Below are positions 15,908 through 24,093 of a DNA stretch of 36,430 nucleotides, one piece after another. Each line of letters starts with the position of its first letter. Within the stretch, counting starts at the first letter, position 1. The notes beneath the pieces are model-generated. The model worked only from the letters and a program-made list of their open reading frames with translations, was not told the origin of the DNA and did not search any database. The position numbers and the translations under genes are program-made. Source of the DNA: Enterococcus sp. DIV0212c (GTDB taxonomy: Bacteria; Bacillota; Bacilli; Lactobacillales; Enterococcaceae); the NCBI RefSeq assembly GCF_017377505.1, contig NZ_JAFREN010000005.1, positions 1-36,430 of the forward strand, written 5' to 3'.

Positions 15908-17578
15908 ATGAAAAAAGGGTTAAAACAAAGTCTTACATTGATCACAACAATGCTATTGCTTTCAGCTTGTGGAGGGAAAGCAAGCGACAAAACAGATAAC
16001 ACTGCCAGTAAAGGCGCATCAACAGAACAAAAATCTTCAAGAGCGTTAAATTTGATGGAAGCATCCGAAGTAGGATCGATGGATACGATTTTCACCCAAG
16101 ATGAACCAAGTGTTAATGCACAATCTAATGTGTTTGAAGGACTTTATCAACTAGATGAAAAAGATAATGTGATACCGGCTGTAGCTAAAGAAATGCCAGA
16201 AATTTCAGAAGATGGCAAAACGTATAAAATAAAACTCAGAGATGATGCAAAATGGTCAAATGGCGATAAAGTCACAGCGAATGATTTTGTTTTCGCTTGG
16301 AAAAAAATGGCTGATCCAAAAAATCAAGCGAATTACTTCTTCTTAATGGATGGAACAATTCTTAATGGTACAGAAATTGTTAATGAAGAAAAATCAGCGG
16401 ATGAACTTGGTGTAAAAGCGTTAGATGATTATACACTTGAAATCAAAATGGCCAAACCAGTTACTTATTTCACTTCATTATTGGCCTTTTCACCGTTCTT
16501 CCCGCAAAATGAAAAATTTGTAACTGAAAAAGGCAAAGAATATGGTACTTCTAGCGAAAATATCGTTTCCAATGGACCATTCTTGATGGAAAACTGGGAC
16601 CAAGCGTCAATGTCATGGGATTTAGTTGCGAATCCAGACTATTATGATGCGGACAAAGTGAAATCAGAAAAAATCCACTTTAAAGTCTTAAAAGAAACAA
16701 ACACTGTCTTCAATCTATATGAATCTGGTGAATTAGATGTAGCGATTTTGACAGGAGACTTTGCTAAACAAAACAAAGACAATCCAGATTACGAAGCGAT
16801 TCAACGCTCAAAAGTCTACTCATTAAGAATGAATCAAAAGAGAAACGACAAACCATCGATCTTTGCTAACGAAAATGTACGTAAAGCAGTTGCGTATGCG
16901 CTAGATAAGAAAAGTTTAGTTGAAAATATTTTAGCAGATGGTTCAAAAGATATTTATGGTTATATTCCTAAAGATTTCGTAGCTAATCCTGAAACGGGAG
17001 AAGATTTTAGAAAAGAAGCAGGCGACTTAGTAAAAACAGACGAAAAATTGGCTAATGAATATTTAGACAAAGCTAAAAAAGAATTGAACGGTGATGTCAC
17101 GATCGAATTATTATCTAAAGATGGTGATGGCGACAAAAAAGTTGCTGAATTTATCCAAGGACAATTAGAAAAAACATTGCCAGGATTGAAAATCAATGTA
17201 AAAACAGTTCCATTGAATAATTCAATTGAGCTGATGAAAAAAGGGGATTATGAACTTTCTGTTAGTATGTGGGGACCAGATTATCAAGATCCAATGACGT
17301 TCTTAGAAAGCTCAGTAAGTACAAAAAATAAAACAAGTTACCGCAGTGAAAAATATGATCAGTTGATCGATGACGCTTCTAATAAGTATGCTAATGAACC
17401 TGAAAAACGTTGGGAAACATTGATTGCAGCTGAAAAAGTTTTAGTAGAAGAAGATGTTGCGTTGATTCCATTATATCAACAAGCAAGAGGACAATTAGTC
17501 CGTCCAGGTGTTAAAGGAATCGAGTATCATAACTTTGGTGCGACTAGCACGTATAAAAATGCTTATATCAACGATTAA
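15908..17578 (+). CDS. Oligopeptide-binding lipoprotein (OppA-like, SBP family 5)
   Basis: 556 aa. Signal peptide with lipobox LLSAC (Cys 21), a short Ser/Thr/Lys-rich linker, then a full family 5 binding protein with the typical ANDFVFAWKKMADP, NGPFLMENW and VRKAVAYALDKKSL segments. The frame opens at GTG 15899 but ATG 15908 directly starts the signal peptide and follows AAAGGTGG by 5 bases. No permease or ATPase gene is adjacent, so it must dock to an Opp or Dpp transporter encoded elsewhere. With the epimerase and transglutaminase-like protein upstream, its ligand is probably a murein peptide, as for MppA in E. coli. Binding specificity cannot be read from the sequence. Confidence 0.88.
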   Translation: MKKGLKQSLTLITTMLLLSACGGKASDKTDNTASKGASTEQKSSRALNLMEASEVGSMDTIFTQDEPSVNAQSNVFEGLYQLDEKDNVIPAVAKEMPEISEDGKTYKIKLRDDAKWSNGDKVTANDFVFAWKKMADPKNQANYFFLMDGTILNGTEIVNEEKSADELGVKALDDYTLEIKMAKPVTYFTSLLAFSPFFPQNEKFVTEKGKEYGTSSENIVSNGPFLMENWDQASMSWDLVANPDYYDADKVKSEKIHFKVLKETNTVFNLYESGELDVAILTGDFAKQNKDNPDYEAIQRSKVYSLRMNQKRNDKPSIFANENVRKAVAYALDKKSLVENILADGSKDIYGYIPKDFVANPETGEDFRKEAGDLVKTDEKLANEYLDKAKKELNGDVTIELLSKDGDGDKKVAEFIQGQLEKTLPGLKINVKTVPLNNSIELMKKGDYELSVSMWGPDYQDPMTFLESSVSTKNKTSYRSEKYDQLIDDASNKYANEPEKRWETLIAAEKVLVEEDVALIPLYQQARGQLVRPGVKGIEYHNFGATSTYKNAYIND

Positions 17579-17633
17579 ATGAGTAAAGGTTTAAAACTTT
17601 ACTAAAAAAACAAAAATCTTCTAACAGAAATGC

Positions 17634-17662
17634 TTGACCTCAAATAGATTTGCTTGTATTAT
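17634..17662 (+). promoter_or_regulatory. SigA promoter of pyrG
   Basis: TTGACC (17634-17639), 17 bases, TATTAT (17657-17662). The expected start is the G at 17670, the first of GGGC. Confidence 0.85.
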
Positions 17663-17669
17663 ACTACTT

Positions 17670-17747
17670 GGGCACCTTTGAGAAGGTCAGAAGTTTACAA
17701 CGAATTCCAGCTCCCTATTCATTTTGGATAGGGAGCTTTTGTTTTTT
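17670..17747 (+). promoter_or_regulatory. pyrG leader attenuator (reiterative-G, CTP-responsive)
   Basis: The transcript should begin GGGC (17670-17673), followed by a terminator hairpin AGCTCCCTAT / ATAGGGAGCT (17709-17737) with a T tail. In B. subtilis pyrG, low CTP causes repeated G addition at the GGGC start, and the extra G residues pair with the CUCCCU of the hairpin and prevent termination. Both required elements are present here with the right order, including CTCCCT at 17711-17716. No regulatory protein is needed. Confidence 0.88.
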
Positions 17748-17824
17748 GTAGTAAGTAAAAAAACAAACTGTTCGTTGCTCACTTATCTCTACAAATCTAT
17801 TTTAAGAAAGGGTTTTTTTATATT

Positions 17825-19426
17825 ATGACAAAATATATCTTTGTTACAGGCGGCGTAGTTTCTTCGATTGGGAAGGGTATTGTTGCAGCATCTTTAGGAC
17901 GTTTATTAAAAAATCGCGGCTTGAAAGTAACGATTCAAAAATTTGATCCATACATCAATGTGGATCCAGGAACAATGAGTCCTTACCAACATGGAGAAGT
18001 TTTTGTCACAGATGACGGTGCCGAAACAGATTTGGACTTAGGTCACTATGAACGTTTTATCGATATCAACTTAAATAAATACTCTAATGTGACAACAGGG
18101 AAGATTTATTCAGAAGTATTGAGAAAAGAACGCAAAGGTGAATACTTAGGTGCAACTGTACAAGTTATACCTCATATCACAAATGAAATCAAAGACAAAA
18201 TCATGCGTGCTGCTACTATGACAGATGCGGATATCATTATTACGGAAGTCGGCGGAACAGTAGGCGATATTGAATCGTTACCATTTTTAGAAGCCTTACG
18301 TCAAATGAAAGCTGATGTTGGTAGTGATAATGTGATGTATATCCACACAACACTGATTCCTTACTTAAAAGCGGCCGGTGAAATGAAAACAAAACCAACA
18401 CAACATAGCGTAAAAGAATTGCGCAGTTTAGGGATTCAGCCAAATATTCTAGTTGTTCGTACTGAATTACCAGTTTCTCAAGGAACAAAAAATAAATTAG
18501 CTCAATTTTGTGATGTAGCACCAGAAGCTGTTATTGAGTCACGTGATGTAGAAACGCTTTATTCGATCCCATTAGCGCTGCAAGCTCAAAATATGGACCA
18601 GATCGTCTGTGATCATTTAAAAATAGATGCACCAGTTGCTGATATGACTGAATGGCGTGCATTAGAAGAAAAAGTATTAGGCCTGAAGAAAACAACTAGA
18701 ATTGCTTTAGTTGGGAAGTATGTAGAACTTCCTGATGCGTATCTTTCAGTCGTTGAAGCATTGAAACATGCTGGTTTTGCTTTTGATTCTGATATTGCGA
18801 TCGACTGGATCGATTCACAAGAATTGACAGAAGAAAACGTTGCTGAGATCTTAAAAGATGCTGATGGAATCTTGGTTCCAGGTGGATTTGGTGATCGTGG
18901 GGTAGAAGGGAAGATCGAAGCGATTCGTTTTGCCCGTGAAAATGATGTACCATTCCTAGGTATTTGTTTAGGTATGCAAATGGCCTGTGTGGAATTTGCT
19001 CGTAATGTTGTAAAACTTGAAGATGCTGGTTCAGCAGAAAATAATCCAGATATTCTTAACAACATCATTGATCTGATGGCAGATCAAGAAAATGTTGAGA
19101 ACCTTGGTGGGACATTGCGTTTAGGTTTGTATCCTTGTAAGTTGAAAAAAGGCAGTGTCACAGCCGCCGCATACGAAGGACAAGAGGTTGTTCAAGAACG
19201 TCATCGTCATCGCTATGAGTTCAACAATAAATACCGTCAATTATTTGAAGAAAATGGCTTAGTCTTTTCTGGTGTTTCACCAGACAATCGCTTAGTTGAA
19301 ATTGTTGAGTTGCCAGAGAAGAAATTCTTTGTTGCTTGTCAGTTCCATCCAGAATTGATTTCTAGACCAAATAGACCACAACATTTGATTAAAGGATTTG
19401 TTGAGGCAGCTTTGAATAATCAATAA
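17825..19426 (+). CDS. pyrG: CTP synthase
   Basis: Makes CTP from UTP with ATP and glutamine. 533 aa, standard length. The N-terminal synthetase domain has [12 protein letters not shown] (ATP loop), [19 protein letters not shown] and [16 protein letters not shown]. The C-terminal class I glutamine amidotransferase has GGFGDRG, nucleophile Cys in LGICLGMQ and the His/Glu pair in QFHPEL. Ribosome site AAAGGG is 12 bases from the ATG, slightly long. Expression is probably set by the leader attenuator. It is convergent with pbp1A, from which it is separated by a bidirectional terminator. Confidence 0.97.
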   Translation: MTKYIFVTGGVVSSIGKGIVAASLGRLLKNRGLKVTIQKFDPYINVDPGTMSPYQHGEVFVTDDGAETDLDLGHYERFIDINLNKYSNVTTGKIYSEVLRKERKGEYLGATVQVIPHITNEIKDKIMRAATMTDADIIITEVGGTVGDIESLPFLEALRQMKADVGSDNVMYIHTTLIPYLKAAGEMKTKPTQHSVKELRSLGIQPNILVVRTELPVSQGTKNKLAQFCDVAPEAVIESRDVETLYSIPLALQAQNMDQIVCDHLKIDAPVADMTEWRALEEKVLGLKKTTRIALVGKYVELPDAYLSVVEALKHAGFAFDSDIAIDWIDSQELTEENVAEILKDADGILVPGGFGDRGVEGKIEAIRFARENDVPFLGICLGMQMACVEFARNVVKLEDAGSAENNPDILNNIIDLMADQENVENLGGTLRLGLYPCKLKKGSVTAAAYEGQEVVQERHRHRYEFNNKYRQLFEENGLVFSGVSPDNRLVEIVELPEKKFFVACQFHPELISRPNRPQHLIKGFVEAALNNQ

Positions 19427-19429
19427 TCA

Positions 19430-19467
19430 AAAAGGTACGATGTCGTTAGTTAGACATCGTACCTTTT
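19430..19467. terminator. Bidirectional terminator between pyrG and pbp1A
   Basis: A perfect 15-base stem, AAAAGGTACGATGTC with GACATCGTACCTTTT, with an 8-base loop. Confidence 0.95.
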
Positions 19468-19479
19468 ATTTAGTGTATG

Positions 19480-21816
19480 TCAGCCGGAAGATGATGACCG
19501 TCTTCTGGCTGCATTGTTTTGTACAGGAGGCGTTGTCGGAGTAGTTGACGGCAACGTAGGCTCACTGCTTGGTAAGACTTCAGATGGCGCAGTTGAAATC
19601 TGTGGTTCTGTTTGTTGAGTGGATGAAACTGGTGTCTCACTTGACTGACTTACTGGTGGTTCTGTTTGTGAAGGAACTGTAGAGTTGCTTGAAGCTGGTT
19701 CCGAACTTGCAGAACTTTCAGTAGTTGAAGAACTTTCATAACCAGTATTTGACGGCAATAATTGTTCTTCATAAGCTCCTTTGACATATAATTCACTACC
19801 AGAACGTATAACTGTATCAGGCATGCTCCAGTCATCATTAGAGACTCCTTCTGATAGATAAGACATCATTTCTCTATAAACATCAGATGCTGTTCCCCAA
19901 TATTCGTATGGAATAGGGGTTAAACGTTGTTTATAGCCTGTCCAGACAGAAACTGCATAATGTGGTGTATAACCAACAAACGTGCTGTCAGGCGCAATAC
20001 TAGCTGATTCAGAGGCACCTATTTTAGCAAGATCTTCAGCAGTGTAATTCGCTGTTCCGGTTTTTCCGGCTTGGATCAATCCAGGAACCTCTGCATTAAA
20101 GGCAGTACCGCCGGAGATAACATCTTTAAGCATATCAGTCATCATATAAGCAGTTGAATCTTTCATAGCACGTTTACTTTCTGTTTCAGTTACATCTTCG
20201 GAACCGTCTTGATAGACGACTTTATTGACATAATAAGGTTTGTTGTAAACGCCCATGTTCGCAAATGAGGCGTAAGCTGCGGCAAGTTTTAAGGAAGAAA
20301 CACCATATTTATTTCCGCCTAACTCATTTGTATTACTTGATATTGCATTAGCTGCAACGATCTGTTTGAATTCAATTCCTAAGTTTTTAAGAAATTCAGC
20401 AGACTTATCGCTACCAACAGCATCGAATGTTTGAATTGCTGTTGTATTACGAGAAAACATGATAGCTTTACGCATTGTCAAAGCACCATAATATTGCATA
20501 TCAGCATTTGTAACAGGAATTGTAGTTCCTTCATAATTTGTTGGTTTATCGTACATTGTTCGGCCCGTTGAATAGTTCAGATTTTCAATGGCAGGACCGT
20601 AGTCTGCGATTGGTTTCATTGTTGATCCGACATCACGGTCAGTTTCGATTGCCAGATTCGTTCCTAATTGGACATCATCAGGAATGTTTCGACCGCCGAT
20701 TTGGGCTTTGACTTGACCAGTTTTGACATCGATCACTGTTGAAGCAACTTGAAAATCTTGATCAGGATATTTAACATAAGTGTCACTGTTAACAATATCG
20801 TAAAGTCGTTTTTGCGCATTCATATCAAGGTTTGTGTGAATTTCTAAACCGTCTGTGTAGGGATTTTTACCCATACCTTCTACCTCAGCAATAACTTCTC
20901 TGATATAGTTATCAACGATTTTACGGTTTTCATTCGATTGTTTTAAAGGTTGTAAACCGTCATCAATTGGTGTTGCTTTAGCATCATCGTATTCTTTTTG
21001 TGTGATTTTCTCGTTTTCTTTCATTGTAAATAGAACAACATCACGACGTTCTTTAGCGATTTCTGGTTTTACATATGGATCATAATCATTTGGTGCTTGC
21101 GGCATTCCGGCTAGTAAAGCTGTTTGTGGAAGGGACAGTTCTGCTAACGGTTTGCCATAATAATTTTGAGCAGCTGTTTCCATACCGTACAGGCCATTTG
21201 CCATATAAACTTTATTGATGTAATACGTTAGAATTTCTTCTTTTGATTTTTCTTTTTCTAGTTGCATCGCAAGCCATGCTTCTTGAGCTTTCCGTTTAAG
21301 ATTTTGATCTTTTTCTTTTGTTGAAAAGTAGGAAAGTTTAATTAACTGTTGGGTCAGTGTGCTACCGCCTTGAAGACCGCCATTTTTAAAGTTTGAAAAA
21401 GCAGATCCTAAAATACGGATTGGATCAACACCGCTATGCTTATAAAAACGTTTGTCCTCAACTGACACAACCGCATCTTTTAATAATTGCGGAACATCAG
21501 TTGGTTTGATCATTTCACGTTTTTCTGCACCTAATTCTTCAAAAACCTCATTATTTGCATCATAAAGTTTTGATGAAACTGTTGCATTCAGCATGTCATC
21601 ATCCAGTTTTGGCGCCTCTTTAGCATAAGACCAGAAGAGACCTAAGCCAGCAAGTAGGCCAATGATGCCAAGAAGAACTAATCCTAGAAAGATTTTTAGA
21701 AGGATTCGCTTTTTCTTTGGTTTTTTTCCACCGTTAGAAGGTGTGTTTTCAGTGGTGTTGGAAGTAGGTGTATGTCCGTGTCTCGCAGCACGTGATCCTA
21801 TTTCATCAGTTGTCAT
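19480..21816 (-). CDS. pbp1A: Class A penicillin-binding protein 1A (PonA)
   Basis: Bifunctional peptidoglycan glycosyltransferase and transpeptidase, 778 aa. A basic cytoplasmic tail of about 35 residues precedes a membrane segment (ILLKIFLGLVLLGIIGLLAG). The glycosyltransferase domain has E120 in VEDKRFYKHSG and GGSTLTQQLIK. The transpeptidase has S398-T-M-K401, S455-R-N457 and K585-T-G587. The last 84 residues (695-778) are a low-complexity tail rich in Ser, Thr, Pro and Glu, ending RRRSSSSG. The frame is open about 25 codons upstream, but AGGAG lies 9 bases before ATG 21816. It overlaps the end of recU by 11 bases, the conserved recU-ponA arrangement. Expected partner of GpsB, encoded 1.3 kb away. 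Confidence 0.95.
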   Translation of the reverse strand: MTTDEIGSRAARHGHTPTSNTTENTPSNGGKKPKKKRILLKIFLGLVLLGIIGLLAGLGLFWSYAKEAPKLDDDMLNATVSSKLYDANNEVFEELGAEKREMIKPTDVPQLLKDAVVSVEDKRFYKHSGVDPIRILGSAFSNFKNGGLQGGSTLTQQLIKLSYFSTKEKDQNLKRKAQEAWLAMQLEKEKSKEEILTYYINKVYMANGLYGMETAAQNYYGKPLAELSLPQTALLAGMPQAPNDYDPYVKPEIAKERRDVVLFTMKENEKITQKEYDDAKATPIDDGLQPLKQSNENRKIVDNYIREVIAEVEGMGKNPYTDGLEIHTNLDMNAQKRLYDIVNSDTYVKYPDQDFQVASTVIDVKTGQVKAQIGGRNIPDDVQLGTNLAIETDRDVGSTMKPIADYGPAIENLNYSTGRTMYDKPTNYEGTTIPVTNADMQYYGALTMRKAIMFSRNTTAIQTFDAVGSDKSAEFLKNLGIEFKQIVAANAISSNTNELGGNKYGVSSLKLAAAYASFANMGVYNKPYYVNKVVYQDGSEDVTETESKRAMKDSTAYMMTDMLKDVISGGTAFNAEVPGLIQAGKTGTANYTAEDLAKIGASESASIAPDSTFVGYTPHYAVSVWTGYKQRLTPIPYEYWGTASDVYREMMSYLSEGVSNDDWSMPDTVIRSGSELYVKGAYEEQLLPSNTGYESSSTTESSASSEPASSNSTVPSQTEPPVSQSSETPVSSTQQTEPQISTAPSEVLPSSEPTLPSTTPTTPPVQNNAARRRSSSSG

Positions 21817-22447
21817 TAATCGCAACTCCTTTGTTTGATTGAATATGTTGCTCGACTGCGTCCAAAAATGGAACTCTAGGTGCAATTCCAATTTGGATTT
21901 CTATTCCATTTTTTTCAATAATAGATAAAGGCAACGATTTTTTTCCAGTGATTTCTTGTTCTGACCAATAGGTTATTAAATTTTCTCCGCTAAAAAAGAA
22001 ACATCTATTCAATGAAGAGAACCACAATAGAACGAAGCAAATTCCTTTTTGTGCCAAACATTGCTGGATATGTTCGATCTGGTGTTGATGAAAGTTTTTA
22101 AAAGGGAAAGAGGTTTTGTTCTTCGTTTCCTTTGCTTCAAAGTCCAGATAATATCCTTTGTAGACACCATTATAATCAGTTGTGGAGGCTTGTCTAAAAT
22201 AAGCTTCCTTAATTACGGCAGCGCTACGGCTGGGATAATCAACTTTTACAATTTGAATGGGGGTGGGCTTTTTGTGAATGACTGCTGTACTATGGGTTAA
22301 ATAATACGCATTGCTTTTATTGATCTCTTCTTCAAAGTCCATTCCTCGTTTACCAAATTGAACTGATTTTTGGTTTTTTACTTGTTTTTTTGATTTCGGT
22401 GCTTCATGATTGTTATAGGGAGTACCGTTAGGATAATGAAAAGCCAT
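21806..22447 (-). CDS. recU: Holliday junction resolvase RecU
   Basis: 213 aa. Cleaves Holliday junctions during recombination and chromosome segregation in Firmicutes. The nuclease core is visible: DFEEEINKSN near the N-terminus, then GYYLDFEAKETKN with the metal-binding D-(x)-E-x-K pattern. The frame extends to TTG 22468, but AGGAG ends 10 bases before ATG 22447, giving MAFHYPNG, the usual RecU beginning. It is cotranscribed and overlaps with pbp1A downstream, and is divergent from ypsA. Confidence 0.93.
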   Translation of the reverse strand: MAFHYPNGTPYNNHEAPKSKKQVKNQKSVQFGKRGMDFEEEINKSNAYYLTHSTAVIHKKPTPIQIVKVDYPSRSAAVIKEAYFRQASTTDYNGVYKGYYLDFEAKETKNKTSFPFKNFHQHQIEHIQQCLAQKGICFVLLWFSSLNRCFFFSGENLITYWSEQEITGKKSLPLSIIEKNGIEIQIGIAPRVPFLDAVEQHIQSNKGVAINDN

Positions 22448-22469
22448 TTCTATCACACTCCTAGCCAAT

Positions 22470-22478
22470 ATTATAACA
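22470..22478 (-). promoter_or_regulatory. Extended -10 promoter of recU-pbp1A
   Basis: On the minus strand TGTTATAAT, an extended -10, 22 bases before the recU start. -35 is weak. Confidence 0.55.
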
Positions 22479-22508
22479 AAAAATCTTTATGAAAGAAAAG
22501 GAATGTCT

Positions 22509-23048
22509 ATGGAAAACGTAAAAACACTTTATGTGACTGGCTATAAAAGCTTTGAAATCGGGGCTTTTCAGGACAATGACCCTAAAATTACAGTTATTAA
22601 AAATGTATTAAAAAAGGAAATTATGGGCTATTTAGACACTGGATTGGAGTGGGTTTTAGTTTCCGGCAATCTTGGAACAGAGATTTGGGCAGCAGAAGTT
22701 GTAGGGGAATTGAAAAATGATTATCCAGAACTAAAATTGGGAATTATTTATCCTTTTAAAGAATTTGGTAGTAATTGGAATGAAAAAAATCGTGGCAATT
22801 TAGAAAAAATTGAGATTTTAGCAGATTTTGTTGATTCGGTAAGTCATCAGCCTTATAAATCGCCAGCACAATTAAAAATGCATACGCGTTTTTTATTAGA
22901 ACATACGGGTGCAAGTTTATTAGTTTATGACAAGGAATATCCCGGTAAAACAGAGTATTTCTTAAAGGATGCGGAACATTTTTCAGAAAAATTTCCTTAC
23001 GAAATCCGCATGATAACAATGGATGATTTACAAAACTCGATGGAATAG
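22509..23048 (+). CDS. ypsA: YpsA family protein (DUF1273, SLOG superfamily)
   Basis: 179 aa. Rossmann-like SLOG fold: an N-terminal TLYVTGYKSFE, then LVSGNLGTEIWAAEV, the glycine motif expected to bind a nucleotide-type ligand. In B. subtilis, YpsA is linked to cell division inhibition and sits beside gpsB, as here. The longer start at 22503 nearly abuts AAAAGGA, while ATG 22509 is 7 bases away and gives MENVKTLY. Divergent from recU. The molecular activity is not established. Confidence 0.88.
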   Translation: MENVKTLYVTGYKSFEIGAFQDNDPKITVIKNVLKKEIMGYLDTGLEWVLVSGNLGTEIWAAEVVGELKNDYPELKLGIIYPFKEFGSNWNEKNRGNLEKIEILADFVDSVSHQPYKSPAQLKMHTRFLLEHTGASLLVYDKEYPGKTEYFLKDAEHFSEKFPYEIRMITMDDLQNSME

Positions 23049-23059
23049 TGATAATCTGT

Positions 23060-23088
23060 TTGATTTTCTGACGATTTTCCGATACAAT
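23060..23088 (+). promoter_or_regulatory. SigA promoter of gpsB
   Basis: TTGATT (23060-23065), 17 bases, TACAAT (23083-23088). No terminator is seen between gpsB and rnpB, so read-through into rnpB is possible. Confidence 0.75.
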
Positions 23089-23144
23089 AATGCTGTTGAA
23101 CTATGAACTTTTATCCTAATCAAAGAAAATAAAGAGGTGTAAGT

Positions 23145-23576
23145 ATGGCAAATTTAGTATACAGTCCAAAAGATATTTTACAAAAAGAATTTAAAACAAA
23201 GATGCGCGGGTATGATCCAGTTGAAGTTGATGAATTTTTAGATAACGTAATCAAAGATTATGAAGCGTATAACAAAGAAATTTTAACGTTGCAAGAAGAA
23301 AATAATCGTTTACTAGCTAAAGTGGATCAAGCATCCAAAGTACAACAAGCAATGCCAACTCGCAGTAGTCAAGAAATGCCTAAGAGTGCTGCTGTAACAA
23401 ACTTCGATATTCTAAAACGTTTATCTAATTTAGAACGTGAAGTATTCGGCAAAAAATTAGATGATACTCCAGCTTCAAATCCTATCACAGGTATGAGCCA
23501 CTCTAATTCATACGAAAGCAATTTGCACAATCCGTATGAACGTGAAGTAGATAACTCAGAAACACGTCAATTTTAA
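23145..23576 (+). CDS. gpsB: Cell cycle protein GpsB (DivIVA domain)
   Basis: 143 aa. Coordinates septal and lateral wall synthesis by binding the cytoplasmic tails of penicillin-binding proteins. Residues 1-70 are the DivIVA-type membrane-binding and coiled-coil domain ([21 protein letters not shown]). A variable linker of about 50 residues is followed by a helix, [17 protein letters not shown], the C-terminal multimerisation region. Ribosome site AAAGAGGTG. Located as in other Bacilli between ypsA and rnpB. The PBP1A gene in this window is the natural partner. Confidence 0.95.
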   Translation: MANLVYSPKDILQKEFKTKMRGYDPVEVDEFLDNVIKDYEAYNKEILTLQEENNRLLAKVDQASKVQQAMPTRSSQEMPKSAAVTNFDILKRLSNLEREVFGKKLDDTPASNPITGMSHSNSYESNLHNPYEREVDNSETRQF

Positions 23577-23591
23577 TTGATTGAATCAAAA

Positions 23592-23979
23592 TATTGTAAT
23601 TTTCGGGTGATCGCGGTTTGAATTTATTCAGGCTGAGGAAAGTCCATGCTCGCACAGACTGAGATGTCTGTAGTGTTCGTGCTTAGCGAAATCATAAGCT
23701 AAGGTGCTTGAAAAAGTAACGGCAGGAAAAATGACTAAGGTTTCGGCTATGTTAAAGTACCCTTGAAAGTGCCACAGTGACGAAGCAATTTTGGAAACGG
23801 AATTGGTGGAACGCGGTAAACCCCTCGAGCGAGCAACCCAAACAATGGTAGGGGCGCTCTTCTAAAGGAAATGAACGAGTAGAAGAGGCAGATTAATTTC
23901 TGCAGATAGATGATGACCGTCGAGTGTCTTTCCCTGAGAGGCATTTGATACAGAACATGGCTTACAGAAAATTACAAGT
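23592..23979 (+). ncRNA. rnpB: RNase P RNA (bacillar type B)
   Basis: Catalytic RNA that removes 5' leaders from pre-tRNA. The ends pair as helix P1: TTGTAATTTTC (23594-23604) with GAAAATTACAA (23967-23977). Conserved elements in order are CGGGTGATCGC, GAGGAAAGTCCATGCTCGCAC, the L15 region GGTGGAACGCGGTAAACCCC with GAGCAACCC, and near the 3' end ACAGAACATGGCTTACAG. Size of about 385 nt and the gpsB-rnpB-ypsC order fit Bacilli. The 5' end lies about 15 bases after the gpsB stop, and no separate strong promoter is evident there. Confidence 0.95.
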
Positions 23980-23989
23980 ATTCAGGATG

Positions 23990-24020
23990 ACCTTCCAACT
24001 TTGTTGTGAAGGCTTTTTTT
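23990..24020 (+). terminator. Terminator of rnpB
   Basis: The stem pairs ACCTTCCAAC with GTTGTGAAGG, with a small internal mismatch, followed by seven T. Confidence 0.85.
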
Positions 24021-24065
24021 AAAGTAAGAGATAAACATTTTTTAGTATAGATAAAGTAATGAACA

Positions 24066-24080
24066 GTTCTTAACAAGAAC
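24066..24080. repeat. Inverted repeat in the ypsC leader
   Basis: GTTCTT-AAC-AAGAAC, a perfect 6-base dyad immediately before the ribosome site AGAGGAG. GAAC-A-GTTC at 24061-24069 overlaps it, so two alternative small hairpins are possible. Confidence 0.55.
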
Positions 24081-24093
24081 AAGAGGAGATATA

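Noticed and set aside
17582..17603. Near-palindrome AGTAAAGG...CTTTACT as terminator of oppA
   Set aside because: It is followed by A residues rather than T on the transcribed strand, so it is not a good intrinsic terminator.
18613..19068. 151-codon antisense frame inside pyrG
   Set aside because: Shadow of a strongly conserved gene with no start signals; the same holds for the antisense frame at 14034-14504 in the epimerase gene.
23747..23944. 65-codon frame antisense to rnpB
   Set aside because: It lies wholly inside the RNase P RNA and has no ribosome site; an accidental frame.
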